Below are positions 1-8,327 of a stretch of DNA of 47,997 nt, in pieces. A program made the translations under genes and the position numbers. Source of the stretch: an uncultured Sutterella sp. (GTDB lineage: Bacteria; Pseudomonadota; Gammaproteobacteria; Burkholderiales; Burkholderiaceae_F); NCBI GenBank assembly GCA_900538905.1, contig UPZS01000012.1:1-47997 (forward strand), given 5' to 3'. The notes under the pieces are model-generated. The model was not told where the DNA came from. It searched no databases and worked only from the letters and a program-made list of their open reading frames with translations. Numbering within the stretch: the first letter of the stretch is position 1; each line of letters starts with the position of its first letter.

Positions 1-254
1 GTAGTTCCCTTTAGCTTTTTAACGGCGTCCGAAACAGCTTTCGAGGGAGGTATGCTGACGAACAGATGAATGTGATCCGGCTGAATTTCCAGACTCAGAA
101 TCACCCAGCCGTTTTCGTTACACACTTCTGTTAAAAGACGGCGCAAAGAATCGGCAACAGCTCCCGTCAATACTGATCTTCGATACTTGGGGCACCAAAC
201 CACATGGTAAGCTGTTTGGTAAACACAATTCCGATTAAAAACTAATTCCAACAT
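1..254 (-). CDS. tnpA: IS200/IS605 family transposase TnpA, HUH Y1 type (N-terminal part)
   Basis: Single-strand DNA transposase of the Y1 HUH class, which cuts and joins one strand at the hairpin-marked element ends. The visible 84 residues begin MLELVFNRNCVYQTAYHVVW and include the diagnostic core PDHIHLFVS (HxH, the metal-binding 'HUH' histidines, about residues 67-73) and the early block WCPKYRR. The catalytic tyrosine lies further on and is outside the window, so integrity cannot be judged. The ATG at 252-254 is the first in frame and has no obvious Shine-Dalgarno, which is common in these poorly translated genes. Known homologues are about 130-150 residues long. Identification is firm; the element subgroup is not determined. 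Confidence 0.9.
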   Translation of the reverse strand, partial: MLELVFNRNCVYQTAYHVVWCPKYRRSVLTGAVADSLRRLLTEVCNENGWVILSLEIQPDHIHLFVSIPPSKAVSDAVKKLKGT

Positions 255-278
255 GGACACATATTATCATTTTTCAAG

Positions 279-296
279 CCGCGGGAGGAATCGCGG
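279..296 (-). repeat. IS left-end stem-loop
   Basis: A five-base-pair stem CCGCG/CGCGG closes an eight-base loop. It lies 25 bases upstream of tnpA and immediately next to the start of the molbindin gene. Its position and imperfect GC-rich shape match the subterminal hairpin that TnpA recognises in IS200/IS605 elements. This is inferred from position; the recognition itself cannot be seen. Confidence 0.5.
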
Positions 297-302
297 ATTT
301 AT

Positions 303-513
303 ATGAAAATTTCTGCTCGCAACTGCCTCAAGGGCACCCATCGCCATCAAGGAAGGTCCTGTGACCACCGAAGTGACGATTGAAACCGAAGCAAGGGAAA
401 AGATCGTTTCCTCGATCACCACGGCTTCCGCTCAGAGTCTGGGCCTTAAAGTCGGCGGCGAGGCTTACGCCGTGATCAAGGCTTCGTCCGTGATGGTTGC
501 CGTCGCTGAATGA
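303..513 (+). pseudogene. mop: Molbindin (Mop/TOBE domain) gene, frameshifted
   Basis: Small molybdate/tungstate-binding protein of the Mop (TOBE) family, normally about 70 residues and cytoplasmic. An ATG at 303 opens MKISARNCLKGT in one frame; the remainder, IAIKEGPVTTEVTIE through GLKVGGEAYAVIKASSVMV to the TGA at 511-513, continues in a different frame starting at 340. A single stray base at 339 joins the two; loss of two bases from a GTC/GTT-type valine codon would explain it. Joined, the product would have the exact family length and both Mop signature stretches. Read from the ATG, translation stops after about 23 residues. The IS element directly upstream has probably also removed the native promoter. 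A sequencing error at 337-340 is the main alternative. Molybdenum homeostasis fits the neighbouring molybdoenzyme operon. Confidence 0.8.
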
Positions 514-523
514 GGTAAGTAAA

Positions 524-546
524 AGGGCACTCCGACGGAGTGCCCT
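524..546 (-). terminator. Rho-independent terminator, trpS side
   Basis: A perfect ten-base-pair stem (AGGGCACTCC with GGAGTGCCCT) has a three-base loop. On the minus strand it is followed by TTTTACTTA, so it should stop transcription coming from trpS. It may also act weakly for mop, whose stop is ten bases away, but no T-run follows on the plus strand. Confidence 0.65.
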
Positions 547-582
547 GCAGACTGCGGGAAACAAGTTTTTTCCCTGGGTCGT

Positions 583-626
583 GATCCTGCCGGGGCTTGC
601 AGCAGCAAGGGGCAGGATCTTTTTTT
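583..626 (+). terminator. Rho-independent terminator, mop side
   Basis: A nine-base stem GATCCTGCC/GGCAGGATC contains an inner CTTGC/GCAAG stem and is followed directly by seven T residues at 620-626. It would end plus-strand transcripts from mop before they enter the antisense of trpS. Confidence 0.75.
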
Positions 627-637
627 GCCTGAATTTC

Positions 638-1963
638 TTACTTTTTGGCTGCTTTGGCCTTTTTCTTTTCCTCATCGGACGCTCGCATGGCAAACAGAAC
701 GGCATTGACCTGTTCGATCGTCACGCCGACAGACAACACAACGTTGTTGGTGTCGGTGAGTCCCTGAGCCTTGAGTTTGCCAACAGCCATGCCGGCGTCG
801 CGTCCGCTCTCAAAGCCCACGGAGGTCAGAAGCGTTTCAGCGCCTTCAGTGAGCTTGAAGTAAAAGAGACCGTCGGCTTCGCGGTACTGTTTGATCACGC
901 CGAGCGGTTTGGCGGCGGTTTTCACTTCGGCTTTGGTATCTTCATCGCGCAACATCGTGAAGCTGCGCAGGCCTACGGCGTGGCGCAGTTCTTCGATGAA
1001 AGGTGAGGCGATTTTGCGAGCCTTGGCGGCTCCTGCCTGCAAAATGGCTTCGAGTTCGGCCGGGTGCGAAACGTAGTACTCGTACTTTTCGCGCATCGGG
1101 CCGATTTCGCCGTTGATTTTGTCAATGAGCTTTTTCTTGGCTTCGCCCCAGCCCAGACCGTCGCGCAGTTCCTGACAGAAGGCGTCGTACTCTTCGCGTG
1201 TGGAAAAGGCTTCGTAGATGCGCGTGAGCGATGTGCTTTGCGGATCCTTGGGTTCGCCGGGCAGCTTGCTGTCGGTGACGATGCGGCCGATGGCTTCGCG
1301 CAACGCTTTTTCGCCGCCTTCAAAGAGCGGAATGACGTTGTTGTAGCTCTTACTCATCTTGCGGCCGTCGAGTCCCGGGAGAATTTCGACGTTTTCATCG
1401 ATTTGCTCGAAGGGCAGCACAAAGAATTCCTTGCCTCGGCCGTACATGTTGTTAAAGCGCGTGGCCATGTCGCGGGCCATTTCCAGATGCTGAATCTGGT
1501 CGCGCCCCACAGGGACGCGGTCGGCGTTGAACATCAGAATGTCGGCGGCCATCAGAACCGGGTAGCAGAAAAGCCCCATGGACACGCCGGCGTCGGGATC
1601 TTCGCCCGCGTCCTGATTGGCTTCCAGGAAAGCCTTGTAGGCGTGCGCACGGTTCATGAGCCCCTTGGAGCACACGCAGTTCAACATCCAATTGAGCAGC
1701 GGAATTTCGGGGATATCGCTTTGACGGTAGAACGTCACGTGTTCGGGGTCGAGGCCGCAGGCAAGCCAGCTTGCCGCAATCTGCATGCGGCTCTTTTCAA
1801 TGCGGTCGGGATCGTGACATTTGATGAGCGCATGCAAGTCGGCCATGAAAAAGAAGCTTTCCACGTCGTCGCGTTTGGAAGCCTGCACGCAGGGGCGTAT
1901 GGCACCGCAGTAGTTTCCGAGGTGAAGCGTGCCCGTGGTGTTGATGCCGGTTAAGACTCGCAT
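638..1963 (-). CDS. trpS: Tryptophanyl-tRNA synthetase
   Basis: Class I aminoacyl-tRNA synthetase that charges tRNA-Trp in the cytoplasm. The HIGH-type motif is TLHLGN (residues 12-17) and the second signature is KMSKS (202-206), with the Rossmann core between. At 441 residues it is about 100 longer than the E. coli enzyme (334). The extra C-terminal part (about 355-425) has a pattern like small YegP-type domains ([13 protein letters not shown]...VGF), and a lysine-rich tail ends the protein; long TrpS forms of this kind are known in betaproteobacteria. I chose the ATG at 1961-1963 because [17 protein letters not shown] matches family N-termini; an upstream in-frame extension of 21 residues looks non-coding. 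It is transcribed alone, with a terminator at 524-546. Confidence 0.95.
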   Translation of the reverse strand: MRVLTGINTTGTLHLGNYCGAIRPCVQASKRDDVESFFFMADLHALIKCHDPDRIEKSRMQIAASWLACGLDPEHVTFYRQSDIPEIPLLNWMLNCVCSKGLMNRAHAYKAFLEANQDAGEDPDAGVSMGLFCYPVLMAADILMFNADRVPVGRDQIQHLEMARDMATRFNNMYGRGKEFFVLPFEQIDENVEILPGLDGRKMSKSYNNVIPLFEGGEKALREAIGRIVTDSKLPGEPKDPQSTSLTRIYEAFSTREEYDAFCQELRDGLGWGEAKKKLIDKINGEIGPMREKYEYYVSHPAELEAILQAGAAKARKIASPFIEELRHAVGLRSFTMLRDEDTKAEVKTAAKPLGVIKQYREADGLFYFKLTEGAETLLTSVGFESGRDAGMAVGKLKAQGLTDTNNVVLSVGVTIEQVNAVLFAMRASDEEKKKAKAAKK

Positions 1964-2538
1964 GAGAGTTTTCAATCCTATTGAAAGTGATGCGGACACG
2001 GGGAAGTCCGGCCGCGAAAGAAACAACAGGTGCGAAGTTTACCGCGCGGCAAGAATTCAAGCTTGGCCTGCCGGTCAAATAGGCCGCTTTTGCAAACGCA
2101 TTCGAAGTAGTTCTGCAGGCTTACGCAACGTTGAGATCCTATCCGTTGAGAGGGAAAACGTATCGCAAAGAACTACTACCAACGGTGGGCGAGTTCCGAG
2201 AAGAACTGTTCGGTGAAATGGCGCTGAGGCTTGATAAATGCGGCATGGCGCGGGTATCGATAAAGGTATAGCAGGGTAGAAAACAAGCGCTATTTACTTT
2301 AGGTAATAATGAAAAATGCATCAATTGGCTCGCCTTTCGGGGAATTGACGCTATGGGCGGAGTTCGAGAAACTCACGGGCAACCCGTGCAATTTGCAGAA
2401 AGACAATCAGCTCGGGTCATAAATTTTCGGCCATCTGCTGCATGAGACTGATTCAGCACGTGCGCCCAGCGTTGCGCATTGACGAGAGCAACGATTCGGG
2501 ACAGTTCGCAGACAGCAGACCGAGACTAGGAGAACCCA
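1964..2538. other. 575-base intergenic region between trpS and fdnG
   Basis: Divergent control region for trpS (minus) and the formate dehydrogenase operon (plus). No protein family is recognisable. It holds a 62-codon open stretch without a good start (2083-2271), a 37-codon candidate small ORF (2309-2422), and an eight-base inverted repeat GTAGTTCT (2107-2114) / AGAACTAC (2169-2176). A half-site TTGAT occurs at 2231-2235, but I found no complete FNR-type palindrome. Much of the space may be a decayed gene plus the operon promoter. Confidence 0.5.
2309..2422 (+). CDS. Candidate 37-residue small protein upstream of fdnG
   Basis: An ATG at 2309 preceded by AGGTAATA opens a 37-residue frame starting MKNASIGSPFGELTLWAEFE and ending in TAA. 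The ATG is only a few bases from the AGG, so the ribosome site is marginal. I do not recognise the sequence. It could be a leader peptide, a gene fragment or chance; it lies 116 bases before the formate dehydrogenase start. Confidence 0.2.
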   Translation: MKNASIGSPFGELTLWAEFEKLTGNPCNLQKDNQLGS

Positions 2539-5500
2539 ATGGAACTATCCCGCAGAAGTTTTTTCAAGCGATCTCTTCTGGCTGCTGGAAGCGGCAGCGC
2601 TGTCGCCTTTGCTTCCGGCTCAGCACGAGCCGAAGCCGACTGTCTGAAAAAGCCTTATAAGCTTGAAAGCGTCAAGGAAGTCACGAACATCTGCTGCTAC
2701 TGCTCCGGCGGCTGCGGCACGATTTGCTCGTCGCGCAACGGCGAACTCATTAATCTCGAAGGCGATCCGGACCATCCGGTCAACCTCGGCGGTCTGTGCC
2801 CGAAGGGCGCCGCCATGTGGGGCCTTCGTAACATCGTCAATCCCGACCGCACCGTGTCGGCTCATCCTGACCGCGTGATTTACCCCATGGTGCGCCGCCC
2901 CGGTTCGACCAAGTGGGAACGTATCTCATGGGACCAGGCCGCCAAGGAAATTGCACGCCACGTCAAAAAGACCCGAGATGCGAGCTTTGTGGGAACCGAA
3001 GACGGCGTGACGGTCAACCGCTGCGACGGTATCGCAAGTCTGGGTGCAGCACAGCTTAACAATGAAGAAGGGTGGCTCGTTCAGAAGTTCGCCCGTTCTC
3101 TCGGTGTCGTTGCCATTGACAATCAGACGCGCGTGTGTCACTCCTCGACAGTGGCCGGTCTTGCGCCGAGCTTCGGCCGCGGCTCCATGACGAGCCATTG
3201 GTGTGACTTTGCCAATTCCGACGTCATTCTCACGATCGGCTCCAACAATGTCGAAAACCATCCGTTGAGCTCGCGCTGGGTGGAGCGCGCACAGGACCGC
3301 GGTGCCACCTGGATCGTGGTCGATCCGCGTTATTCTCGTTCGGCGGCCCAGGCCGACATCTACGGTCGGTTGCGTCCGGGCACCGACATTGCGTTCTTCG
3401 GCGGGATGATCAACTACATCCTGCAAAACGAGCTCTATCACAAAGACTATATCCTCAGCTACACGAACGCAGCCTGCCTGCTTCGCGACGACTACAAGTT
3501 TGATCCCGATACGGGCCTCTTCTCGGGCTGGGATCCGGTGAAGCAAAAGTACGACAACGAATCCTGGGGTTACGACTCCGATAAGAAGCAGCTGTGGAAC
3601 ACGGCCGAGGGCACGGCCTTTGCTTGGGTCAACAAGCCGGGTACGCCGAAATTCAAGACGCCGGCTCTCAAGGTGCTCAAGCGCGATGAAACGCTGCAGG
3701 ATCCGCGCTGCGTTTTGAATGTCATGAAGGCGCACTACTCCCGCTATACGCCCGAAGTCGTCGAACGTATCACGGGCATGGACCATGACGTGCTTCTCAA
3801 GATCTGGCAGACCTATGCTGCCACGGGCCGCCCCGACAAGGCCGGTTCGATCCTTTACGCGCTTGGCCAGACGCAGCACACCTATGGCTCTCAGAACTGC
3901 CGCATCATGTGCGTCGTGCAGCTTCTGCTTGGCAACGTCGGCATCGCCGGCGGCGGTATCAACGCACTGCGCGGCGAACCCAACGTGCAGGGCTCGACCG
4001 ACGTGGGTGCTTCTGTGCATCAGGCTCCGGGTTACCTCTCTTGGCCTACGGGTAAGAGCCACCCGACGCTCGCCGACTACCTGTCGGTGGAAACGTATGC
4101 CGCCGGTTACTACAGCAACAAGCCCAAGTTCTGGGTTTCGGCCTTGAAAGAATGGTTTGGCGACAATGCGACGGTCGAAAACGACTACTGCTACGACCTG
4201 CTGCCAAAGATTAGCCCGCGCTACGACTACGCGCACTATTCGACCATCATGACGTTCAATCAGATGCGCGACGAGAGAATCAAGGGCTACTTCTGCTGGG
4301 GCATGAATCCGGCGCATTCCACGCCCAACGCCAAGCACGCCCGCAATTCCATGGCCAAGCTCGACTGGCTTGTGGTGACCGACTGGTTCTTTACGGAAAC
4401 GGCTGATTTCTGGCGCGCCCCCGACATGAAGCCCGAAGAAGTGAAGACCGAGTGTTACTTCCTGCCCGCTGCGCTGATCTATGAAAAGACGGGTTCGATC
4501 AACAACTCCGGCCGCTGGATCCAGTGGCGTGAAAAGTCCGTTGAGCCGCCCGGAGAAGCCAAACCCGACTTCGATCAGCTGTTGCTGCTGTGGCGCGAAA
4601 TTCGTGCGCTTTATGAAAAGGAAGGCGGCGCCTGCCCCGATCAGATTCTCAAGACCAACATGGATTACACGATCGACGGCAAACCAGACATCCGTGCGCT
4701 GTGCTGGGCGATGAACGGCTACGACGTCAAGACACGCAAGCTGTTGCCGAGCTACGGCTCGCTTCAGGCCGACGGCAGCACCGCCTGCGGCATCTGGATT
4801 TTCTCGGGCTACTACAACAACGAAGCCAACAAGATGGATCCGATGAAGCAACCGATGACGCGCCGCAGCAAGGATGACCCGACCGGACTCGGTTTGTTCC
4901 CGCAGTGGTCGTTTGCGTGGCCCGCCAACCGCCGCATTCTTTACAACCGTGCTTCGGCCGACGAAAACGGCAAACCATGGAACCCAGAACGCGTGCTCGT
5001 CGAATGGAAGGACGGCAAGTGGCTGCAAAACGACGTGGGTGACTTTGTGACGGCTGTGCCGCCCGATCGCAACGCGTTCTTTATGACGTGGGAACAACAG
5101 GCGCGTCTTTTTGCCTATCCGATGGGCGACGGACCGCTGCCCGAGCACTTCGAGCCGCATGAAACGCCGGTGAAGAATCTTCTGAACGGCGCAGGCGGCA
5201 ACCCGTGCGCGCTCTTTACGAAGGATCCGTCCGTCAAACGCGGCAACGCCAAGGACTATCCGTATGTGGTGACGACCTATTCTGTGGTCGAACACTGGCA
5301 GAGCGGCACGCAGACGAGAAACATCCCCTGGCTCAACGAACTGATTCCGTGCAACTTCATCGAAATCAGCGAAGAACTTGCCAAGGAAAAGGGCATTCGA
5401 AACGGGCAGATGGTGCGTGTTTGGAACAATCGCGGCGACGTGAAGGTGGCTGCCATGGTGACCAAGCGCATGAAGCCGATGAAAATTGACGGCAAGGTGA

Positions 5501-5652
5501 CGCATGTGGTGGGTATGCCGCACCACTTCTCGTGGGCGACGAAGTTTGCCACCGGTGACAACGTCAACGATTTGACCCCTAACGTCGGCGATCCGAATTC
5601 GTGGATTCCGGAATACAAGGCTTTCCTGGTGAACCTGGAACCTGTTGCCTGA
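2539..5652 (+). CDS. fdnG: Formate dehydrogenase-N-type catalytic subunit (molybdopterin, Cys form)
   Basis: Periplasmic molybdenum/tungsten bis-MGD subunit that oxidises formate to CO2. The N-terminus carries a twin-arginine signal (SRRSFFKR, residues 4-11) followed by a hydrophobic stretch, so it is exported folded. A [4Fe-4S] site is formed by Cys52, Cys55, Cys59 and Cys87 (CxxCx3Cx27C), followed by Lys89. The metal ligand position that is selenocysteine in E. coli FdnG is Cys200 here, in the context RVCHSSTVAGLA, so no UGA recoding is needed. Length (1037 residues) is normal for FdnG/FdoG. The start has a strong AGGAGA site. It is followed after 22 bases by the Fe-S subunit gene and heads an operon whose accessory genes fdhE and fdhD lie downstream. 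Confidence 0.95.
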   Translation: MELSRRSFFKRSLLAAGSGSAVAFASGSARAEADCLKKPYKLESVKEVTNICCYCSGGCGTICSSRNGELINLEGDPDHPVNLGGLCPKGAAMWGLRNIVNPDRTVSAHPDRVIYPMVRRPGSTKWERISWDQAAKEIARHVKKTRDASFVGTEDGVTVNRCDGIASLGAAQLNNEEGWLVQKFARSLGVVAIDNQTRVCHSSTVAGLAPSFGRGSMTSHWCDFANSDVILTIGSNNVENHPLSSRWVERAQDRGATWIVVDPRYSRSAAQADIYGRLRPGTDIAFFGGMINYILQNELYHKDYILSYTNAACLLRDDYKFDPDTGLFSGWDPVKQKYDNESWGYDSDKKQLWNTAEGTAFAWVNKPGTPKFKTPALKVLKRDETLQDPRCVLNVMKAHYSRYTPEVVERITGMDHDVLLKIWQTYAATGRPDKAGSILYALGQTQHTYGSQNCRIMCVVQLLLGNVGIAGGGINALRGEPNVQGSTDVGASVHQAPGYLSWPTGKSHPTLADYLSVETYAAGYYSNKPKFWVSALKEWFGDNATVENDYCYDLLPKISPRYDYAHYSTIMTFNQMRDERIKGYFCWGMNPAHSTPNAKHARNSMAKLDWLVVTDWFFTETADFWRAPDMKPEEVKTECYFLPAALIYEKTGSINNSGRWIQWREKSVEPPGEAKPDFDQLLLLWREIRALYEKEGGACPDQILKTNMDYTIDGKPDIRALCWAMNGYDVKTRKLLPSYGSLQADGSTACGIWIFSGYYNNEANKMDPMKQPMTRRSKDDPTGLGLFPQWSFAWPANRRILYNRASADENGKPWNPERVLVEWKDGKWLQNDVGDFVTAVPPDRNAFFMTWEQQARLFAYPMGDGPLPEHFEPHETPVKNLLNGAGGNPCALFTKDPSVKRGNAKDYPYVVTTYSVVEHWQSGTQTRNIPWLNELIPCNFIEISEELAKEKGIRNGQMVRVWNNRGDVKVAAMVTKRMKPMKIDGKVTHVVGMPHHFSWATKFATGDNVNDLTPNVGDPNSWIPEYKAFLVNLEPVA

Positions 5653-5674
5653 CCCGTGAGACAAGGAGAAAATA

Positions 5675-6562
5675 ATGGCTAAGAGTAAAGAAGTCGCCAT
5701 CTTGTTTGACGCTTCGCACTGCACGGGCTGCAAGGGTTGTCAGGTGGCCTGCAAGCAATGGAACGGGCTGCCTGCTCCCACCGGACTCAATTCGATTCCG
5801 TTTACGGGCAGCTATCAGTCGCCAGCGGATTTGAACGGCGACACACGTCTGATCATGACGTTTGCCGAACATGAATCCGGCAACAAGTTCCAGCCCCTGA
5901 ATTTCGCCATCGGCCGCCGTTCGTGCTACCACTGCACGGACGCCGCCTGTGTGGAAATCTGCTCGTCGGGAGCGCTCTACAAGACCGAAAAGGGTGTGGT
6001 GGCCTTTGACACCGACAAGTGCAACGGCTGCACTTATTGCCAGTCTGCCTGCCCCTTTGACGTGCCGCGTTTCCGTCCGACGGACAAGCGCATTGACAAG
6101 TGCACGCTGTGCCTGGATCGTCTCGAAGAAGGCGGCATTCCGGCTTGCGTGAAGACCTGCCAGCCCGAGGCGCTTTGCTTCGGTCCGCGCGAAGAAATGA
6201 TTGAAAAGGGGCTCAAGCGCGTTGAATTCCTCAAGAAAAAGGGCTTTGAAAAGGCAGAACTCTATGGCGTCAACGAAATGGGCGGTTTGCATACGCTGAC
6301 TGTTTGCAAGCACGGGCATGAAGCCTACGGCTTGCCGACCAACCCCGTGAAGAAGGACGTGATCACCATGGGAACGGCAATGCGCACGGTCACGGCCGTG
6401 GGTACCGCCGCGGTGGTCGCCGGTCTGGCTGTTTCTCTGGTGGCCGCACGCGGCTATCGTCGAGAAGAAATGACGATCGAAGAAGCCAAGAAGCACTGGA
6501 CGCCGGAGCAGCGCGAAAAGGCCGATCGCGAAGTGGCGGCTCTCAAGCGCGACTCTCAATAG
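5675..6562 (+). CDS. fdxH: Formate dehydrogenase iron-sulfur (beta) subunit
   Basis: Electron-transfer subunit of the membrane-bound formate dehydrogenase, 295 residues. Four ferredoxin-type cysteine groups are visible: CTGCKGCQVAC (Cys16, 19, 22, 26), CYHCTDAACVEIC, CNGCTYCQSAC and CTLC...CVKTC, giving four [4Fe-4S] clusters that carry electrons from the molybdenum subunit to the cytochrome. A single transmembrane helix near residues 232-258 (GTAAVVAGLAVSLVAARG) anchors it, as in E. coli FdnH. It begins 22 bases after the catalytic gene with an AAGGAG ribosome site and is followed 21 bases later by the cytochrome b gene, so the three are one transcription unit. Confidence 0.95.
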   Translation: MAKSKEVAILFDASHCTGCKGCQVACKQWNGLPAPTGLNSIPFTGSYQSPADLNGDTRLIMTFAEHESGNKFQPLNFAIGRRSCYHCTDAACVEICSSGALYKTEKGVVAFDTDKCNGCTYCQSACPFDVPRFRPTDKRIDKCTLCLDRLEEGGIPACVKTCQPEALCFGPREEMIEKGLKRVEFLKKKGFEKAELYGVNEMGGLHTLTVCKHGHEAYGLPTNPVKKDVITMGTAMRTVTAVGTAAVVAGLAVSLVAARGYRREEMTIEEAKKHWTPEQREKADREVAALKRDSQ

Positions 6563-6583
6563 ATCCCACTAGGAGTAAAAAAC

Positions 6584-7312
6584 ATGACTCGCTACATTCA
6601 GCGTCATTCGCTTTTGACTCGTGTCACGCACGGGGTGGCCGCGATCGCCTGCATCCTGCTTGCGTTTACCGGTTTGTTTGTGTTCGTGCCTTCGCTCGGC
6701 GGTGGCATCATGGGGGGCGACTTCACGTATGCCATGCGCATGCTGCATCGCGTGCTCGCCATCCCCTTCATCCTGGTACCGCTCTTTGCGATTCTCAAGA
6801 GCCCCAAGGGATTCGTACATCTCTTCAAGGAAGACATTTTCGGAAAGTGGGACAAGGACGACGTGGCTTGGGCCATGAAGTTCCCGCTGTACCTCTTTGC
6901 GCCTTCCAAGGTGCATATGCCTCCGCAGCACCACGTGAAGTCCGCACAGCGTCTGGCTGACGGCGCGCTTGTGATCTTCGGTGTCTTCATGGCTGTCTCG
7001 GGCATGATCCTGTGGCTTAACACCGGGCTCTTACCCGACGGCACGGGCAAGGTGGACTTTGCCCCCGAAACAGTGCTCGTTGCCAAGCTCGTGCATGACA
7101 TCTTCTTCTTCCTGACGGTGTTCGTTGGCATTGCGCACGTTTATCTCGGCGCAGGCATCTTCCAGCCCTACCGCGGTACGATCCGTCTGATGTTCGGCGA
7201 CGGCAAGGTTTCCGAGTCCGATGCGGCTTACCATTGGGGTTATTGGGCCAATGAAGAACTGGCGCTCGGTAAGAACGTCACCGAAGAACCTGACAAAAAA
7301 GGCGGCAAGTAA
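6584..7312 (+). CDS. fdnI: Formate dehydrogenase cytochrome b556 (gamma) subunit
   Basis: Integral-membrane diheme cytochrome b that passes electrons from the Fe-S subunit to quinone. Four hydrophobic helices are apparent (about residues 17-36, 52-71, 124-147, 165-190). The likely heme ligands are His16, His55, His171 and His185; the last pair has the same 14-residue spacing as E. coli FdnI His155/His169. The length, 242 residues, is slightly above the E. coli protein (217), the excess being mostly a charged C-terminal tail ending EEPDKKGGK. An AGGAG site precedes the ATG. A strong terminator follows 42 bases after the stop. Confidence 0.93.
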   Translation: MTRYIQRHSLLTRVTHGVAAIACILLAFTGLFVFVPSLGGGIMGGDFTYAMRMLHRVLAIPFILVPLFAILKSPKGFVHLFKEDIFGKWDKDDVAWAMKFPLYLFAPSKVHMPPQHHVKSAQRLADGALVIFGVFMAVSGMILWLNTGLLPDGTGKVDFAPETVLVAKLVHDIFFFLTVFVGIAHVYLGAGIFQPYRGTIRLMFGDGKVSESDAAYHWGYWANEELALGKNVTEEPDKKGGK

Positions 7313-7354
7313 GCGCAAAACCATCGTTTTTGCCGCATAATCCGCCACAAGACT

Positions 7355-7390
7355 GTGCGTGAGCGTGTCGCAGCGCCCACGCACTTTTTT
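7355..7390 (+). terminator. Rho-independent terminator after fdnI
   Basis: A seven-base stem GTGCGTG/CACGCAC with further pairing inside the loop is followed by six T residues (7385-7390). It separates the three structural genes of formate dehydrogenase from fdhE-fdhD and should lower or uncouple expression of the maturation genes. Confidence 0.8.
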
Positions 7391-7427
7391 CTAGAGATGC
7401 ACTGCGGTCGGCGACGACCGAAACACC

Positions 7428-8309
7428 ATGCTTAGCTTGAAAAAACTCGATCGTTTGTTTGCCAAATACAACATCAATCCCGCCGAAGACCAGTTTTTGG
7501 CGATGCTGCACGAAGCCGCGCGCCTGAAAACCGAGGTGACGGTGCCGGAAGTTGAGTGGACGCCTGAAGAAATGCAAGATGCGTTGCACGGCAAGAAGCC
7601 GCTTTTTGCAAGTCGTTTCATTCAGATTCCGCGGGAAGAGTTTTTGCGCGTCTTCGCAGCGATCCGCGCAGTGGCTGACGCGAGCGTACCTTCGGGGGAT
7701 CCGTGTCTCAATATTCCGGCACCCGAAGCGTTTTTTACGCAGGACACGCTCGACGCTCTTGCCAAGTATCCCGACGCCTTGTGGGATCGCATTGAAGAGG
7801 CCGGCATGGACCTGACGCTTGCCGAACTCTATTTCGTGCCCGTTACGGCTTTTGCCATGCGCGTGTTTCTCGACGACGCCGCGACTGAGGCGAGCCGTGC
7901 CTTTGACCGCATGGTGCCCGATACGGTGCATTTCAAGCGCAGCATCACTTGTCCGGTCTGCGGCACACGTGCTTCCATGGCGGCGGTCGGTGCCACGCAA
8001 AACCGAGGCAACGTCAAGCGGCTGTACTGTGCCTGCTGCGGTGCGGATTGGCAGTTTGAGCGTATCCGCTGTGCGGTGTGCGGCGACGAGGCCACGTCCG
8101 AATTGCAGTACGTGCATCTCGAAGGTGACGACAAGCACCGCCTGCATGTTTGCAGTGCCTGTGAATCGAGCGTAGCCACGGTGTTCGGAGCCGAAAGTGA
8201 AGACTTTGATCCGGATTTCGAATCCTGGCGCTGTGCCGAACTGATGGTTGCCTACGCACAGACGCGTGAGCAAGCTCAGAAAGACGCCTCGAAGGCCGGT
8301 AACGCCTAA
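7428..8309 (+). CDS. fdhE: Formate dehydrogenase accessory protein FdhE
   Basis: Cytoplasmic maturation factor that binds the Tat-dependent formate dehydrogenase catalytic subunit and is needed for its activity. The 293-residue protein has the family hallmark of four CxxC pairs in its C-terminal half: Cys175/178, Cys201/204, Cys215/218 and Cys242/245, rubredoxin-like and iron-binding in characterised members. The ATG at 7428 is the only usable start before an in-frame stop, but no clear Shine-Dalgarno precedes it. It lies 37 bases beyond a strong terminator and four bases before the fdhD frame region, so fdhE and fdhD likely form their own small unit or depend on read-through. Confidence 0.93.
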   Translation: MLSLKKLDRLFAKYNINPAEDQFLAMLHEAARLKTEVTVPEVEWTPEEMQDALHGKKPLFASRFIQIPREEFLRVFAAIRAVADASVPSGDPCLNIPAPEAFFTQDTLDALAKYPDALWDRIEEAGMDLTLAELYFVPVTAFAMRVFLDDAATEASRAFDRMVPDTVHFKRSITCPVCGTRASMAAVGATQNRGNVKRLYCACCGADWQFERIRCAVCGDEATSELQYVHLEGDDKHRLHVCSACESSVATVFGAESEDFDPDFESWRCAELMVAYAQTREQAQKDASKAGNA

Positions 8310-8327
8310 GACTTGCGGAGTCGACTC

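Larger units (their letters stand above)
1..302 (-). mobile_element. IS200/IS605-family element, left end (partial)
   Basis: This is the leading part of an IS200/IS605-type insertion sequence on the minus strand, cut off by the window start. It holds the first 84 codons of tnpA and, about 25 bases upstream of the tnpA start, a stem-loop at 279-296 of the kind that marks the left end of these elements. Such elements have no terminal inverted repeats and make no target duplication, so the exact outer edge is hard to fix; it should lie close to 300, because the intact molbindin N-terminus begins at 303. The right end and any tnpB partner would lie beyond the window. Confidence 0.75.

Noticed and set aside
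1064..1954. 296-codon plus-strand frame within trpS
   Set aside because: Antisense shadow of the synthetase; no ribosome site and no family motif.
2200..2320. FNR-type site upstream of fdnG
   Set aside because: A TTGAT half-site at 2231 and an ATCAA at 2319-2323 occur, but they are far too distant from each other to form the TTGAT-N4-ATCAA palindrome.
2926..5733. 935-codon open frame antisense to the formate dehydrogenase genes
   Set aside because: It is the complement of a clear, strongly conserved coding sequence. Its product is rich in His, Val and Arg without any domain pattern, as expected from reading a GC-rich gene backwards.
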